Of a DNA stretch of 64,000 bases, positions 28,055-36,810 are shown piece after piece; positions within the stretch are counted from its first letter, which is position 1; every line of letters starts with the position of its first letter. The stretch comes from Microbacterium sp. BK668 (lineage in GTDB: Bacteria > Actinomycetota > Actinomycetes > Actinomycetales > Microbacteriaceae): the NCBI RefSeq assembly GCF_004362195.1, contig NZ_SNWG01000001.1:2170001-2234000 (forward strand), in the 5' to 3' direction. The translations under genes and the position numbers were made by a program. A model generated the notes under the pieces. The model saw only the letters and a list, made by a program, of their open reading frames with translations. It was not told the origin of the DNA and made no database searches.

Positions 28055-28177
28055 ATGGCCATCTCGAACCTGCCGACGCCCGCCCTGCAGCCGATCGCGG
28101 ACGACAAGGGACTGCTGACCGTTCTCAACTCCGACGCGTCGTCATGCTGTGGCGGCGGTTCGTGCGGCATCGACTGA
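28055..28177 (+). CDS. 40-residue Cys-rich peptide, unknown function
   Basis: Begins MAISNLPTPALQPIADD, continues KGLLTVLN and ends with a cluster SSCCGGGSCGID. Three cysteines and four glycines in the last nine residues suggest a metal- or thiol-binding tail; there is no signal peptide or membrane segment. ATG 28055 is 7 nt after TAGGAT (28042-28047) with no Shine-Dalgarno, the same leaderless layout as larger genes nearby, which is the main reason to believe it is real. Too short for routine gene calling. No homologous family is recognised. Confidence 0.6.
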   Translation: MAISNLPTPALQPIADDKGLLTVLNSDASSCCGGGSCGID

Positions 28178-28188
28178 CCGGCGCGCGC

Positions 28189-28770
28189 TCAGCCTCGGTC
28201 GAGGGGTGAGAGGAGCGCCTCCGTCAGCGCCGGGCTCAGCCCCGGCACATCCTCCACGGGCACTGCGAGCGCCTGAAGCACGCGGCTGAAGAAGTTGCGC
28301 GCCCCCGCTGCCAGGGCGATGTCGACGATCTGCCGGTCGGTGAAGCCCGCGTCCCGGAGCGTCTGCGCATCGGCGTCCGTCATGGACGCGGCATCCGTCG
28401 ACAGCCGCTCGGCGAATCGCATGAGGGCGACGTCCGCCTCGCTGAGCCCCGCGTCGGCGTAGTCGCGGGCCACCTTTTCCAGCTGGCCCTCGTCGAGCGC
28501 CTCGGCGCGCAGCGCCTTCCGCCCGTGGGCCAGGAGGCAGTGCGGAGACCGGATGGCTCGCGCCGCCGCGAGTGTCGCGAGCTCGTAGTTGCGCACGCCG
28601 ATCGACGGAACGACCGCCTGCACGAGCGCCTCGAAGGCGTCATGGGCCTCCGGGTTGATCGCCATGAGGCGGGTGTGGCTGTAGACGAAGCCGTCCGAGG
28701 CCAGGTCGTTGCGGTACATCTCGGCGACGTGGCCCTCAGCACCATCGACGGGGGGCGGCGTGACGATCAT
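28189..28770 (-). CDS. carboxymuconolactone decarboxylase / AhpD-like family protein
   Basis: A 193-residue helical protein of the CMD superfamily. The core motif region reads IRSPHCLLAHGRKAL: the His and one Cys are present, but the CxxC redox pair of AhpD is incomplete, so peroxidase-type thiol chemistry is doubtful. The C-terminal half repeats the fold (FTDRQIVDIALAAGARNFFSRV), as in peroxidase-related enzymes. ATG 28770 has GGAAGGAG about 6 nt upstream. Neighbours give no pathway. Confidence 0.82.
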   Translation of the reverse strand: MIVTPPPVDGAEGHVAEMYRNDLASDGFVYSHTRLMAINPEAHDAFEALVQAVVPSIGVRNYELATLAAARAIRSPHCLLAHGRKALRAEALDEGQLEKVARDYADAGLSEADVALMRFAERLSTDAASMTDADAQTLRDAGFTDRQIVDIALAAGARNFFSRVLQALAVPVEDVPGLSPALTEALLSPLDRG

Positions 28771-28905
28771 GGGCGCTCCTTCCGCACGGCCGCGGGCTCG
28801 CGGCAGGCCTCGCTCAGCATGGCACCGCGGCGCCCGCCGGGAAAGGCGGACGCCGCGGACTCGTCAGGAGCAGGCGGTCAGTGGGGGACGGGAGCGCCCG
28901 CGCGG

Positions 28906-30429
28906 TCAGTGGGCGACAGGAGCGGCGCCCGCGGGCTGATCTGCCGGCTTGCGGATCAAGAACGCACCGACGAGAAGCGGAAGCGAGACGATCGCGCCGA
29001 CGAGGTAGGCGGCATGTGCGCCCGCGGCGCCCGCCGCGGCCTCGGCGACCCCGGCGTCGAGCTGTGCCGCCTCGACCGCGGACAGGATCGCGATCATGAG
29101 CGCGATGCCCGCTGCTCCCGCGACCTGCTGGACCGTGCCGACGACCGCCGAGCCGTAGGAGTAGAACCTCGGCTGCAGCGAGGCGAGCGACGCGGTGAAC
29201 AGCGGCGTGAACGACATCGCGAGCCCCAGCGACAGGAGGGTCTGGGCGACGGCGACCGTCCAGATCGACGTGTTCTCGTCGAAGGTCGTGTAGAACCACA
29301 GCAGGCCGCTCGCCAGGAAGGTGCCCGGCACGAGCAGGACGCGGGTTCCCCAGCGGTCGTAGACGCGGCCGATGATCGGGCCCGTGAGCCCCATGATGAG
29401 GGCGCCCGGGAGAGCCACCAGACCCGTCTCGAGGGCCGAGACGCCGAGCACGCTCTGCAGGTAGAGCGGCGTGACCGTGATGACGCCGAAGAAGGCGATC
29501 GAGAGCAGACCCATCTGCGCCATCGACAGGGAGAAGTTGAGCGACCGGAAGACGCGGAGGTCGAGCAGCGCGTTGTCTGCCCTCTGCAGGCGCAGCTGCC
29601 GCCAGATGAACAGCGCGAGCGCGATCACGCCGACGGAGAGCGCGACGATGAGCGAGACGGTCGCGACCGTGCTCGCCGCCGCCTCGGCCGCGGTGCCGCC
29701 GTGGGACACCGAGCCGCCGATCTGGCTCAGCCCGTAGACGATGCCGCCGAAGCCGAAGGCCGACAGGATGACCGACGGCACGTCGATGGGGGCGCGACGC
29801 GTCTCACCGAGGTTGTGGATCCAACGGGCGCCCACCGCGAGCGCCACGAGGGCGATCGGAAGGACGATGCCGAAGATCCATCGCCAGCTGAGCGTGTCGA
29901 GCAGGAACCCGGAGAGCGTGGGCCCGATGGCCGGCGCGAGGGAGATGACGACGCTGACCCGGCCCATCATGCGACCGCGCTGATGAGGCGGGACGACCGT
30001 CATGAGGGTCGTCATGAGCAGCGGCATCATGATCGCCGTGCCCGACGCCTGCACGACGCGTGCGGCCACGAGCAGCGGATATCCCGGCGACAGCAGAGCG
30101 ATGAGCGTGCCGAGCGAGAACAGGCTCATCGCCGCGATGTAGACCTGCCGCGTCGTGAAGCGCTGCAGCAGGAAGCCCGTGATCGGGATGACGACCGCCA
30201 TCGTGAGCATGAACGCCGTCGTGAGCCACTGGGCCTGGAGTGCGGTGATCCCGAGATCGGTGATGAGATGCGGGATCGCGACGCCCATCGTCGTCTCGTT
30301 GAGGATCGCGACGAATGCGGCGGCCAGCAGAAGCCAGATGACCCGGCTCTCCTCGGGACGCAGGCCCGTCGAGGTGCGCGCGGCGGCGGGGACCGTGCCG
30401 GTCCCCGGTGAAGTTTCGATGGCTGCCAA
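28906..30429 (-). CDS. MFS drug exporter, DHA2 (14-helix) family
   Basis: A 507-residue inner-membrane antiporter with about 14 predicted helices. It contains LNETTMGVAIPHLITDLGI near the start (motif D1 of the DHA2 group), the loop-2 region GFLLQRFTTRQVYI, and PTLSGFLLDTLSWRWIF (motif C), which marks drug:H+ antiporters. The start is read as TTG at 30429 because GAGGAG lies 7 nt upstream and no closer ATG exists; the frame is open to ATG 30513 but that extension is not family-like. Divergent from a DUF1345 gene. Confidence 0.88.
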   Translation of the reverse strand: MAAIETSPGTGTVPAAARTSTGLRPEESRVIWLLLAAAFVAILNETTMGVAIPHLITDLGITALQAQWLTTAFMLTMAVVIPITGFLLQRFTTRQVYIAAMSLFSLGTLIALLSPGYPLLVAARVVQASGTAIMMPLLMTTLMTVVPPHQRGRMMGRVSVVISLAPAIGPTLSGFLLDTLSWRWIFGIVLPIALVALAVGARWIHNLGETRRAPIDVPSVILSAFGFGGIVYGLSQIGGSVSHGGTAAEAAASTVATVSLIVALSVGVIALALFIWRQLRLQRADNALLDLRVFRSLNFSLSMAQMGLLSIAFFGVITVTPLYLQSVLGVSALETGLVALPGALIMGLTGPIIGRVYDRWGTRVLLVPGTFLASGLLWFYTTFDENTSIWTVAVAQTLLSLGLAMSFTPLFTASLASLQPRFYSYGSAVVGTVQQVAGAAGIALMIAILSAVEAAQLDAGVAEAAAGAAGAHAAYLVGAIVSLPLLVGAFLIRKPADQPAGAAPVAH

Positions 30430-30546
30430 GGGTCGTCTCCTCGATGCGTCAGGCGGGGGGAAGGCGACCACGGACAGTGGCGCACGAACGACGATAACCG
30501 CCGCGTCCGACATCGCATTCCCGCTCAGGGGTGGAACTATTCGGTT

Positions 30547-31188
30547 ATGTCGACGGTCCCGGCCCATGCGACGGTCCTCGCGCGGGGGATCGTCTCGCTC
30601 GCCGCGGGAATCGCGGTCGGGGTCTGGGTGGGACTCGTACTGGATGCGTGGGCCGGGATCCTCGCCGGCTGGGGGGCCGTCGCGGCCACGAGCGTCGTGT
30701 GGGTCCTGGTGCTCGTGTGGCCGATGGATGCCGCGGCGACGAGGGCGCACGCCCGGAGCGAGGATCCGGGCCGTCCCCTCGCCCGGATCATCGCCGTGCT
30801 GGGCAGCTGCGCGAGCCTTGTCGCCGTCGGGATCGTGCTGCTGCAGACGGGGAGGATCGCCCCGCCGGAGTCCTACCTCCTGGCGCTCATCGCAGTGCTC
30901 GCCGTCGCGGCATCCTGGGCCCTCATCCAGGTGGACTACATGTTGCGCATCGCAGCAGAGTACTACTCGGATCCCGTCGGGGGAATCGACTTCAACCAGG
31001 CGGAGGATCCGATGTACTCGGATTTCGCCTACTTCGCGTTCGGACTGGGCATGACGTACCAGGTCGCCGACACGAACGTGCGCACGAACAGAATCCGCAA
31101 GCTCGTGCTCGGTCAGACGCTGCTGGCCTACCTGTTCGGCGCCGTGATCCTGGCGACCGTCATCAACCTCGTGACCGGACTCGGCTGA
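30547..31188 (+). CDS. DUF1345 membrane protein
   Basis: A 213-residue protein with five or six membrane helices. The segment GGIDFNQAEDPMYSDFAYFAFGLGMTYQVADT (about residues 140-171) matches the DUF1345 core. Function of the family is unknown. The ATG is within about 10 nt of TATT-rich promoter sequence and lacks a Shine-Dalgarno, consistent with a leaderless or near-leaderless message. It shares a 117-bp divergent region with the MFS exporter. Confidence 0.8.
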   Translation: MSTVPAHATVLARGIVSLAAGIAVGVWVGLVLDAWAGILAGWGAVAATSVVWVLVLVWPMDAAATRAHARSEDPGRPLARIIAVLGSCASLVAVGIVLLQTGRIAPPESYLLALIAVLAVAASWALIQVDYMLRIAAEYYSDPVGGIDFNQAEDPMYSDFAYFAFGLGMTYQVADTNVRTNRIRKLVLGQTLLAYLFGAVILATVINLVTGLG

Positions 31189-31201
31189 GCCCCGCGCGGG
31201 A

Positions 31202-31408
31202 TCAGACCTCGGTGCGCTCCACGTCGCCCGGCTCGTCCCACTTCTCGGAGCCGATCGCGTCCGTGCGCTCGGGCTCCGGCTCGTTCTCGAGCAGCTCGGC
31301 GGGCTCGGGCTCGATGAGCGCCTCGACGGGCTGGTTCTTCAGCTCGTCGATGTCCTTGCGGAGCTCGTCGAGATCGGGGCCTACGGGCTGCTCGGGGATC
31401 GAGGTCAT
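31202..31408 (-). CDS. small acidic protein, unknown function
   Basis: A 68-residue hydrophilic protein, very rich in Glu, Asp and Pro (ALIEPEPAELLENEPEPERT), probably largely disordered. ATG 31408 lies 6 nt after TACGCT (31420-31415 on this strand), a leaderless arrangement that supports the start. It is divergent from the large ABC exporter and converges with the DUF1345 gene. No family recognised. Confidence 0.6.
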   Translation of the reverse strand: MTSIPEQPVGPDLDELRKDIDELKNQPVEALIEPEPAELLENEPEPERTDAIGSEKWDEPGDVERTEV

Positions 31409-31466
31409 GCCACCAGCGTAGTCCCGGCGACCCGCACCGTCCGTGGCGCTGATTAGGCTTTCGCGC

Positions 31467-33518
31467 ATGAGCATGGGACGCGGCGGAGGAGGCCACGGGG
31501 GCGGGGCCTCCGGCGGCGTCGCCTTCCGCGGCGTCGACATCGAGGCGCAGAAGCGGCTCAACGCCGAGGCCCCGCGGATCCCGGATCTCGGCAGGCGCGT
31601 CATCGCGCTCTTCCGGCCGTACCTCGGGCGGCTCCTGTTCACCGGCTTTCTCGTCGTGGCGGGCGCCGCGATCGCCGTCGTGCCTCCGCTCCTCGTGCAG
31701 AGGATCTTCGACGACGCGCTGTTCCCTGTCGACGGGGCGCCCCCCGACATCCCGCTCCTCATCCGGCTCGTCCTGGCCATGATCGCGCTGTTCCTGCTGT
31801 CGGCGGCTCTGGGCGTGGTGCAGACCTACTTCACCGCGACCGTGGGCAACAGCGTCACGGGCGACCTCCGCGTCAAGCTCTTCGACCACCTCCAGGCGAT
31901 GGAGCTGGCGTTCTACACGCGGACGAAGACCGGCGTCATCCAATCCCGTCTCCAGAACGACGTCGGCGGGGTCTCCGGGGTGCTCACCAACACCGTGACG
32001 AGCATCCTGGGCAACCTCGTGACGGTGATCGCGTCGCTCATCGCGATGATCATCATCGATTGGCGGCTCACGCTGATCGCCGTCGTGATCATGCCGTTCC
32101 TCGTGCTCGTGCAGCGGCGGGTCGGGCAGGTGCGCGCGCGCATCGCGGGCGAGACGCAGGAGTCGCTCTCCGAGCTCTCCGCCATCACGCAGGAGACGCT
32201 GAGCGTCTCGGGCATCCTGCTGTCGAAGTCCTTCAACCGGCAGCGCACCGAGTCGGCGCGCTACGACGACGAGAACCGCAACCAGGTGCGCCTGCAGGTG
32301 CGGCGCGCGATGAGCGGGCAGGGCTTCTTCGCCGTCGTGCAGGTGATCATGTCGTCGGTCCCTGCCGTCATCTACCTCGTCGCGGGCTACCTCATCACGG
32401 GGAGCGTCGACTCGACCATCACAGCCGGCACGATCGTCGCGTTCACGACGGTGCAGGCGCGCCTGCTCATGCCGCTCATGGGACTCATGCGGGTCGCGCT
32501 CGACCTGCAGACCTCTGCGGCGCTGTTCGCCCGCATCTTCGAGTACCTCGATCTCGTGCCCGCGATCCGCGACCGGCCGGGCGCGATGCCCGTCGCCCGG
32601 GCCCCCGGGCCCGTGGGCAGGATCGAGTTCCGCGACGTGGTGTTCCGCTACCCGGATGCCGCGCCCGACGCGCGTCCGACGCTGGACGGCATCTCCTTCA
32701 CGGCCGACCCGGGCGAGCACGTCGCCTTCGTCGGGCCGTCGGGGGCGGGCAAGACGACGGTCCTCTACCTGACGCCTCGGATGTACGAGGCATCCGCGGG
32801 CTCGGTCCTGTTCGCGGGTGCCGACGTGCGAGACCTCACCCAGGAGTCGATCATCGACAAGGTGGGGATCGTCTCCCAGGAGACGTACCTCTTCCACGCG
32901 ACGATCCGCGACAACCTCCGCTACGCCAAGCCCGACGCGACCGACGCCGAGCTGGAGGCCGCGTGCCGGGCCGCCAACATCCACCACATCATCGAGAGGT
33001 TCGAGCTCGGCTACGACACGATCGTGGGGGAGCGGGGCTACCGATTGTCCGGCGGCGAGAAGCAGCGGATCGCGATCGCGCGCGTACTGCTGAAGGACCC
33101 GCCCGTGCTGCTCCTCGACGAGGCCACCTCGGCCCTCGACACCGTGTCGGAGCGGGTCGTGCAGGAGGCGCTGGATGCCGCGGCCCGCGGCCGCACGACT
33201 CTGTCGATCGCGCATCGGCTCTCGACCGTGATCGGGGCCGACGTCATCCACGTCGTCGACGCGGGGCGCATCGTGGAGTCGGGGACGCACGCCGAGCTCA
33301 TCGCCCGCGACGGGCTCTACGCGGAGCTGGCGGCTCAGCAGCTCGCCGCGTCGAAGATTTTGGAGACCGAGGCGGCCGAAGCGCACGCCGACCACCCCGA
33401 GCGCCGGGCGGACCGCGCGCCGGACACGCCCGCCGAGGCGGCCCTCGCGCGCACGGCGCCCGTCCGCGTGCTCGAAGAGGCGCCGCGCGACCGCTGGCCC
33501 GACGCTGGAGCCCGCTGA
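31467..33518 (+). CDS. ABC exporter, fused membrane and ATPase domains
   Basis: A 683-residue half-transporter that works as a dimer. A Gly-rich start precedes six membrane helices (about residues 50-330), then the nucleotide-binding domain: Walker A GPSGAGKTT (near 427), Q-loop VSQETYLFHATI, signature LSGGEKQR, Walker B VLLLDEATSA and H-loop IAHRLS. A C-terminal charged tail of about 50 residues follows. Typical of lipid or multidrug exporters. ATG 31467 is 7 nt after TAGGCT (31454-31459), so leaderless. Single-gene unit. Confidence 0.93.
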   Translation: MSMGRGGGGHGGGASGGVAFRGVDIEAQKRLNAEAPRIPDLGRRVIALFRPYLGRLLFTGFLVVAGAAIAVVPPLLVQRIFDDALFPVDGAPPDIPLLIRLVLAMIALFLLSAALGVVQTYFTATVGNSVTGDLRVKLFDHLQAMELAFYTRTKTGVIQSRLQNDVGGVSGVLTNTVTSILGNLVTVIASLIAMIIIDWRLTLIAVVIMPFLVLVQRRVGQVRARIAGETQESLSELSAITQETLSVSGILLSKSFNRQRTESARYDDENRNQVRLQVRRAMSGQGFFAVVQVIMSSVPAVIYLVAGYLITGSVDSTITAGTIVAFTTVQARLLMPLMGLMRVALDLQTSAALFARIFEYLDLVPAIRDRPGAMPVARAPGPVGRIEFRDVVFRYPDAAPDARPTLDGISFTADPGEHVAFVGPSGAGKTTVLYLTPRMYEASAGSVLFAGADVRDLTQESIIDKVGIVSQETYLFHATIRDNLRYAKPDATDAELEAACRAANIHHIIERFELGYDTIVGERGYRLSGGEKQRIAIARVLLKDPPVLLLDEATSALDTVSERVVQEALDAAARGRTTLSIAHRLSTVIGADVIHVVDAGRIVESGTHAELIARDGLYAELAAQQLAASKILETEAAEAHADHPERRADRAPDTPAEAALARTAPVRVLEEAPRDRWPDAGAR

Positions 33519-33540
33519 CCCGCCCTGCCCCCGGCCGATT

Positions 33541-33602
33541 CGCGAGTTGCCACTCGATCGCGCAAGTCGAGCTCGAGTTGCCGCATCGACTGGCAACTCG
33601 CG
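33541..33602. repeat. 58-bp palindromic element, copy A (62 bp including extended ends)
   Basis: CGCGAGTTGCCA (33541-33552) and TGGCAACTCGCG (33591-33602) are a perfect 12-bp inverted repeat, and the interior is a further imperfect palindrome centred on CGAGCTCG. The 58-bp core (33543-33600) matches copy B at 34611-34668 in length and at 42 of 58 positions. It abuts the stop codon of the DUF559 gene and lies between convergent genes. Confidence 0.85.
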
Positions 33603-34499
33603 TCAGCGACGCACCACCATGGCCGACGCGAGGTCCGCGATCAGCCTGCGCGGATCGTCCAGATCCGCCTGCGTCACAGGCAGGTAGATCCAACCGAGCG
33701 CCTCGATCCGGCGCCGGCGCGCGATGTCCTTGCGCCACTGGGCGGGCTCCCGGTGATGATCGCCCTCGTACTCGATCGCGATCCGGAGCAGGGGGAGCGC
33801 GAGGTCGACGCGGGCCACGAAGACGCCCTCCGCATCCGAGAGCTCGACGTTCGAGGCGAACGGCCCGAAGCCGGCCGCCAGGAGAAGGAGGCGCAGCTCC
33901 GTCTCCTTCGGCGATTCCGCCCCGTCGTCGAGCAGCTCGAGAGCCCGGGTCGCCCTCTTTGCGCCGCGGCGGCCCGCCATCGCCTTCACCGCGCGCTCCA
34001 GGTCAGACACATCGAGCTTCGGGGCCCAGCGCCAGAGCATGCGATCCCCGACCGCGACGAGCGCGGTGAGATCCAGGATCTCAGCCAGATCGCAGAACGT
34101 ACGGCTGAGCGAGGTGAAGCGGAGCCCGGCGACCTCGACGACATCCTCCGTCGGCAGGGGGCGCTGGTGGCCGACGAGGTCCTCGCGACGAGGGGCCCGC
34201 ACGCCCGTCGGAACAGTCACATGGATCGCCGACGACTGTTCGATAGTCAAGGGGAGTGGCAGTGCATGCGGTGAACACGCCGTGATGTGGCTGAACGTCG
34301 CGGTCGGCGGAAGCGTCAGGGCGTGCGCGATGCACCGGCTCCTCAGGTCGCGCGCCGACGACGGAAGTCGCACGCCCCGCGTCGGACTCCAGAGATCTTC
34401 CCCCGCCAGCCGTCGCGCTGAGACCGCCTCTCGAGCGTCGGTGACGGCGAACGCTCGTCCACGGAACTGTTGCGGAAGCGGCGACGGTCGACGAGGCAT
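33603..34499 (-). CDS. DUF559 (restriction-endonuclease-like fold) protein
   Basis: A 298-residue protein. The N-terminal half is a winged-helix-like region often annotated as AbiEi-type; the C-terminal half is the DUF559/Vsr-like nuclease fold, with VARVDLALPLLRIAIEYEGD followed by HH and a basic helix (RKDIARRRRIEALGW). The Asp, the Glu-Tyr-Glu strand and His could form a metal site. ATG 34499 has GAGAGG about 8 nt upstream. No antitoxin or toxin partner is adjacent. It is bracketed by two related 58-bp palindromes, suggesting they belong together. Function unknown. Confidence 0.75.
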   Translation of the reverse strand: MPRRPSPLPQQFRGRAFAVTDAREAVSARRLAGEDLWSPTRGVRLPSSARDLRSRCIAHALTLPPTATFSHITACSPHALPLPLTIEQSSAIHVTVPTGVRAPRREDLVGHQRPLPTEDVVEVAGLRFTSLSRTFCDLAEILDLTALVAVGDRMLWRWAPKLDVSDLERAVKAMAGRRGAKRATRALELLDDGAESPKETELRLLLLAAGFGPFASNVELSDAEGVFVARVDLALPLLRIAIEYEGDHHREPAQWRKDIARRRRIEALGWIYLPVTQADLDDPRRLIADLASAMVVRR

Positions 34500-34610
34500 C
34501 CCTTCACCCTCTCGTGCAGGGTGATCCGCGCCTGCCGAACACACAGGCAGGCGCGGAGCGACGCTCGGTCACGCCGCTGTGGAGGAGACGTCGTGCGTGC
34601 GGATATAGAT

Positions 34611-34668
34611 CGAATTGCCACTCGATGTGGCAACTCGACGCCGAATTGCGCGAAGAACTGGCAATTCG
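34611..34668. repeat. 58-bp palindromic element, copy B
   Basis: CGAATTGCCA (34611-34620) and TGGCAATTCG (34659-34668) form a perfect 10-bp inverted repeat; inner pairings are also present. Compared with copy A the fourth position is A instead of G and its partner is T instead of C, so pairing is kept. It lies 20 nt beyond the glycosyltransferase stop codon and upstream of the DUF559 gene. Confidence 0.85.
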
Positions 34669-34687
34669 CCGTGGCCAAGGCGTCGGC

Positions 34688-35659
34688 TCACCACAGGCGC
34701 GCGGCGGCGGCGAGATGCTCGGCATCGTCGTCGAGTCGGACCGATGCGACGCCGCGGGCCCAGAGGTCGCGCGTGAACGCGCCGAGCGCGCGGCGATAGG
34801 CGTCGTCGGGGTGATCCCGCGCAATGCGGACGAGCGGCGGGAGATCCATCGCGAGGATGAGGTGCACGCGCTCCTGGACGGCGGCGCGGTGCCCCGCGCG
34901 ATCGAGCTCGGCGATGCCGCCCCACATCCCGTCGAGATACTCGCGGAGCACGGGCAGCGCGTCCCGGCCCTGCGTGATGGAGCTGCCGTCGGCCCGCTCC
35001 CGCCAGTGCACGACGACGTCGGGCACGACGTCGAAGGCCCGCGCCGCTGCGTACATGCGCTGAGCCACCACCTGGTCCTCGTACAGCCGACCGACCGGGA
35101 AGCGGATGCCGGTGCGACGCCAGAACTCGACACGGCTCACCTTCGACCACGCGACGATGTTCGCGGATGCCGCGGGGTGCCGGTCGATGGTCGTCGCCCG
35201 TCTCTCCGGGTCGGTCGCGGCGGCCACCCACGGCTGGACGGCGCCGGTCGCGTAGCCCCTCTCGCCGTCGGGCCGGAGCCGGACGTACGCGCCCGCGGCG
35301 AAGTCGCTGCCGGTCTCGTCCAGTGTCCCGACGAGTCGCTCCAGTGCCGTCGCGGTGTACAGGTCGTCGGCGTCGAGGAACCCGACGAGCGGCGTCTCGA
35401 CGAGGTCGAGCCCGGTGTTTCGCGCCGCCGCGAGACCGCGGCGCTCCTCGTGGCGTACGAGGCGGAAACGCGGATCGGCGGCCGCGGCATCCGCGAAGAT
35501 GTCCGTCGTCCCGTCGGTCGACGCGTCGTCGACGAGGATCGCCGCCCAATCGTCCCGGGACTGCGCCCGCAGCGAGTCGAGTGCTTCGTCCGCGTACGCG
35601 GCGACCTCGTATCCCGGCACGATGATCGTGACCGCGGCGCGGTCGCTCCGGAAGGTCAC
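34688..35659 (-). CDS. glycosyltransferase, family 2
   Basis: A 323-residue GT-A enzyme. It opens with VTIIVPGYEVAAYADEALDS, followed by AILVDDASTDGTTDI, AARNTGLDL and the metal-binding FLDADDLY (near residue 95), all standard GT2 signatures. No membrane segment, so it is cytosolic and acts on nucleotide sugars; the acceptor is unknown. GTG 35659 is 7 nt after TACGAT on this strand (35672-35667), implying a leaderless start inside the 3' end of the NAD operon. Palindrome copy B follows its stop. Confidence 0.87.
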   Translation of the reverse strand: MTFRSDRAAVTIIVPGYEVAAYADEALDSLRAQSRDDWAAILVDDASTDGTTDIFADAAAADPRFRLVRHEERRGLAAARNTGLDLVETPLVGFLDADDLYTATALERLVGTLDETGSDFAAGAYVRLRPDGERGYATGAVQPWVAAATDPERRATTIDRHPAASANIVAWSKVSRVEFWRRTGIRFPVGRLYEDQVVAQRMYAAARAFDVVPDVVVHWRERADGSSITQGRDALPVLREYLDGMWGGIAELDRAGHRAAVQERVHLILAMDLPPLVRIARDHPDDAYRRALGAFTRDLWARGVASVRLDDDAEHLAAAARLW

Positions 35660-36801
35660 GCGCCCGATCGTACAGCGGCGACGGATGCCTCCACGGCGGC
35701 GGCCACGACGTCCAGCGACGCTTCGAGCGTATGGGGGAAGGTGAAGCGGACAGCGGTCTGCGCGACCTCCGGCGCGACGCCCATGGCGAGCAGGACGTGC
35801 GACGGCTCGTCGCTGCCTGCGGCGCACGCGGATCCGCTCGACGACACGACGCCGCGGCGCTCGAGTTCGAGGAGGACCGCCTCGCCGCTGGTCCCCTCGA
35901 AGGTGAAGCTCGCGGTCCCGGGCAGGCGGTGGACGGGATCGCCGGTGAGCCGCGCGCTCGGCACGTCGGCGAGGACCCGTGCCACGAAGGCATCGCGCAG
36001 CGCGCCGACCCTCGCGGCCGACTCGAGCCGCTCGTCCTCGGCGAGGTCGAGGGCCGTCGCGAGCCCGACGGCCCCGGCGACGTCCTCGGTGCCGCTTCGC
36101 CGCCCGCGCTCCTGGCCGCCGCCGTGCAGCAAGGGCTCCAGCGGGATGCGTCCCCGCACCCCGAGCGCTCCCGTGCCCTTCGGCGCGCCGAGCTTGTGCC
36201 CGGCTATCGACACGGCGTCGAACCCGAGCTCGGCGGCCGACAGGGGCAGCCAGCCCGCCGCTTGTACGGCATCGACGTGGAACGGGATGCCGCGCCGCCG
36301 CGCGACCTCGGCGATCGCCGCGACGTCCTGGACGGTCCCCACTTCGTTGTTGGCGTACCCGATGCTGACGAGCGCGGTGTCGTCTCGGAGTGCTGAGGCG
36401 ACAGCATCCGCCGACACGCGCCCGTACCGGTCGACCGGCACGTGCGTCACCTCGAAGCCGTGCACCCGGGCGAGGTACTCGCCCGACTCGAGGATCGCCT
36501 CGTGCTCGATCGGCGTCGTGACGAAGTGCCGCGCGCCGCGCTGCTGCTGTGCCGCGAGCGCGATGCCCTTGACCGCGAGGTTGTCGGCTTCCGTGCCGCC
36601 GGACGTGAAGACGACGTCCCCCGCCCGCAGGCCGAGCACGCGGGCGACGCGCCGACGAGCGTCGGCGAGCGCCTCGGCCGCCGCCTCCCCGACGGTGTGG
36701 TGGCTGGATGCGTTGCCGAACCAGCGTGTGAGGAACGGCATCATCGCCTCGAGCACCTCGGGCCGAACGGGCGTGGTCGCCGCGTTGTCGAAGTAGAGCA
36801 T
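35656..36801 (-). CDS. cysteine desulfurase (NifS/IscS type) of the NAD operon
   Basis: A 381-residue PLP enzyme that removes sulfur from cysteine. The start MLYFDNAATTPVRPEV, the PLP Lys in SIAGHKLGAPKGTGAL and the catalytic Cys in SSGSACAAGS are intact. It begins 9 nt after nadC, or 3 nt if the in-frame GTG 36807 is used, so it is the last gene of the nrtR-nadABC operon. The setting suggests it supplies sulfur for the [4Fe-4S] cluster of NadA, as NifS does in Bacillus subtilis, rather than general Fe-S assembly. Its stop overlaps the glycosyltransferase GTG. Confidence 0.93.
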   Translation of the reverse strand: MLYFDNAATTPVRPEVLEAMMPFLTRWFGNASSHHTVGEAAAEALADARRRVARVLGLRAGDVVFTSGGTEADNLAVKGIALAAQQQRGARHFVTTPIEHEAILESGEYLARVHGFEVTHVPVDRYGRVSADAVASALRDDTALVSIGYANNEVGTVQDVAAIAEVARRRGIPFHVDAVQAAGWLPLSAAELGFDAVSIAGHKLGAPKGTGALGVRGRIPLEPLLHGGGQERGRRSGTEDVAGAVGLATALDLAEDERLESAARVGALRDAFVARVLADVPSARLTGDPVHRLPGTASFTFEGTSGEAVLLELERRGVVSSSGSACAAGSDEPSHVLLAMGVAPEVAQTAVRFTFPHTLEASLDVVAAAVEASVAAVRSGA

Positions 36802-36810
36802 CGACACGTG

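Noticed and set aside
28189..28770. AhpD alkylhydroperoxidase proper
   Set aside because: The CxxC redox pair is incomplete, so only the broader CMD family is claimed.
33603..34499. Toxin-antitoxin pair at the DUF559 gene
   Set aside because: No plausible partner ORF is adjacent on either side; only palindromes and unrelated genes are there.
34504..35133. Open frames running through palindrome copy B and the glycosyltransferase gene
   Set aside because: Alternative-phase shadows; their only non-random part is the translated palindrome.
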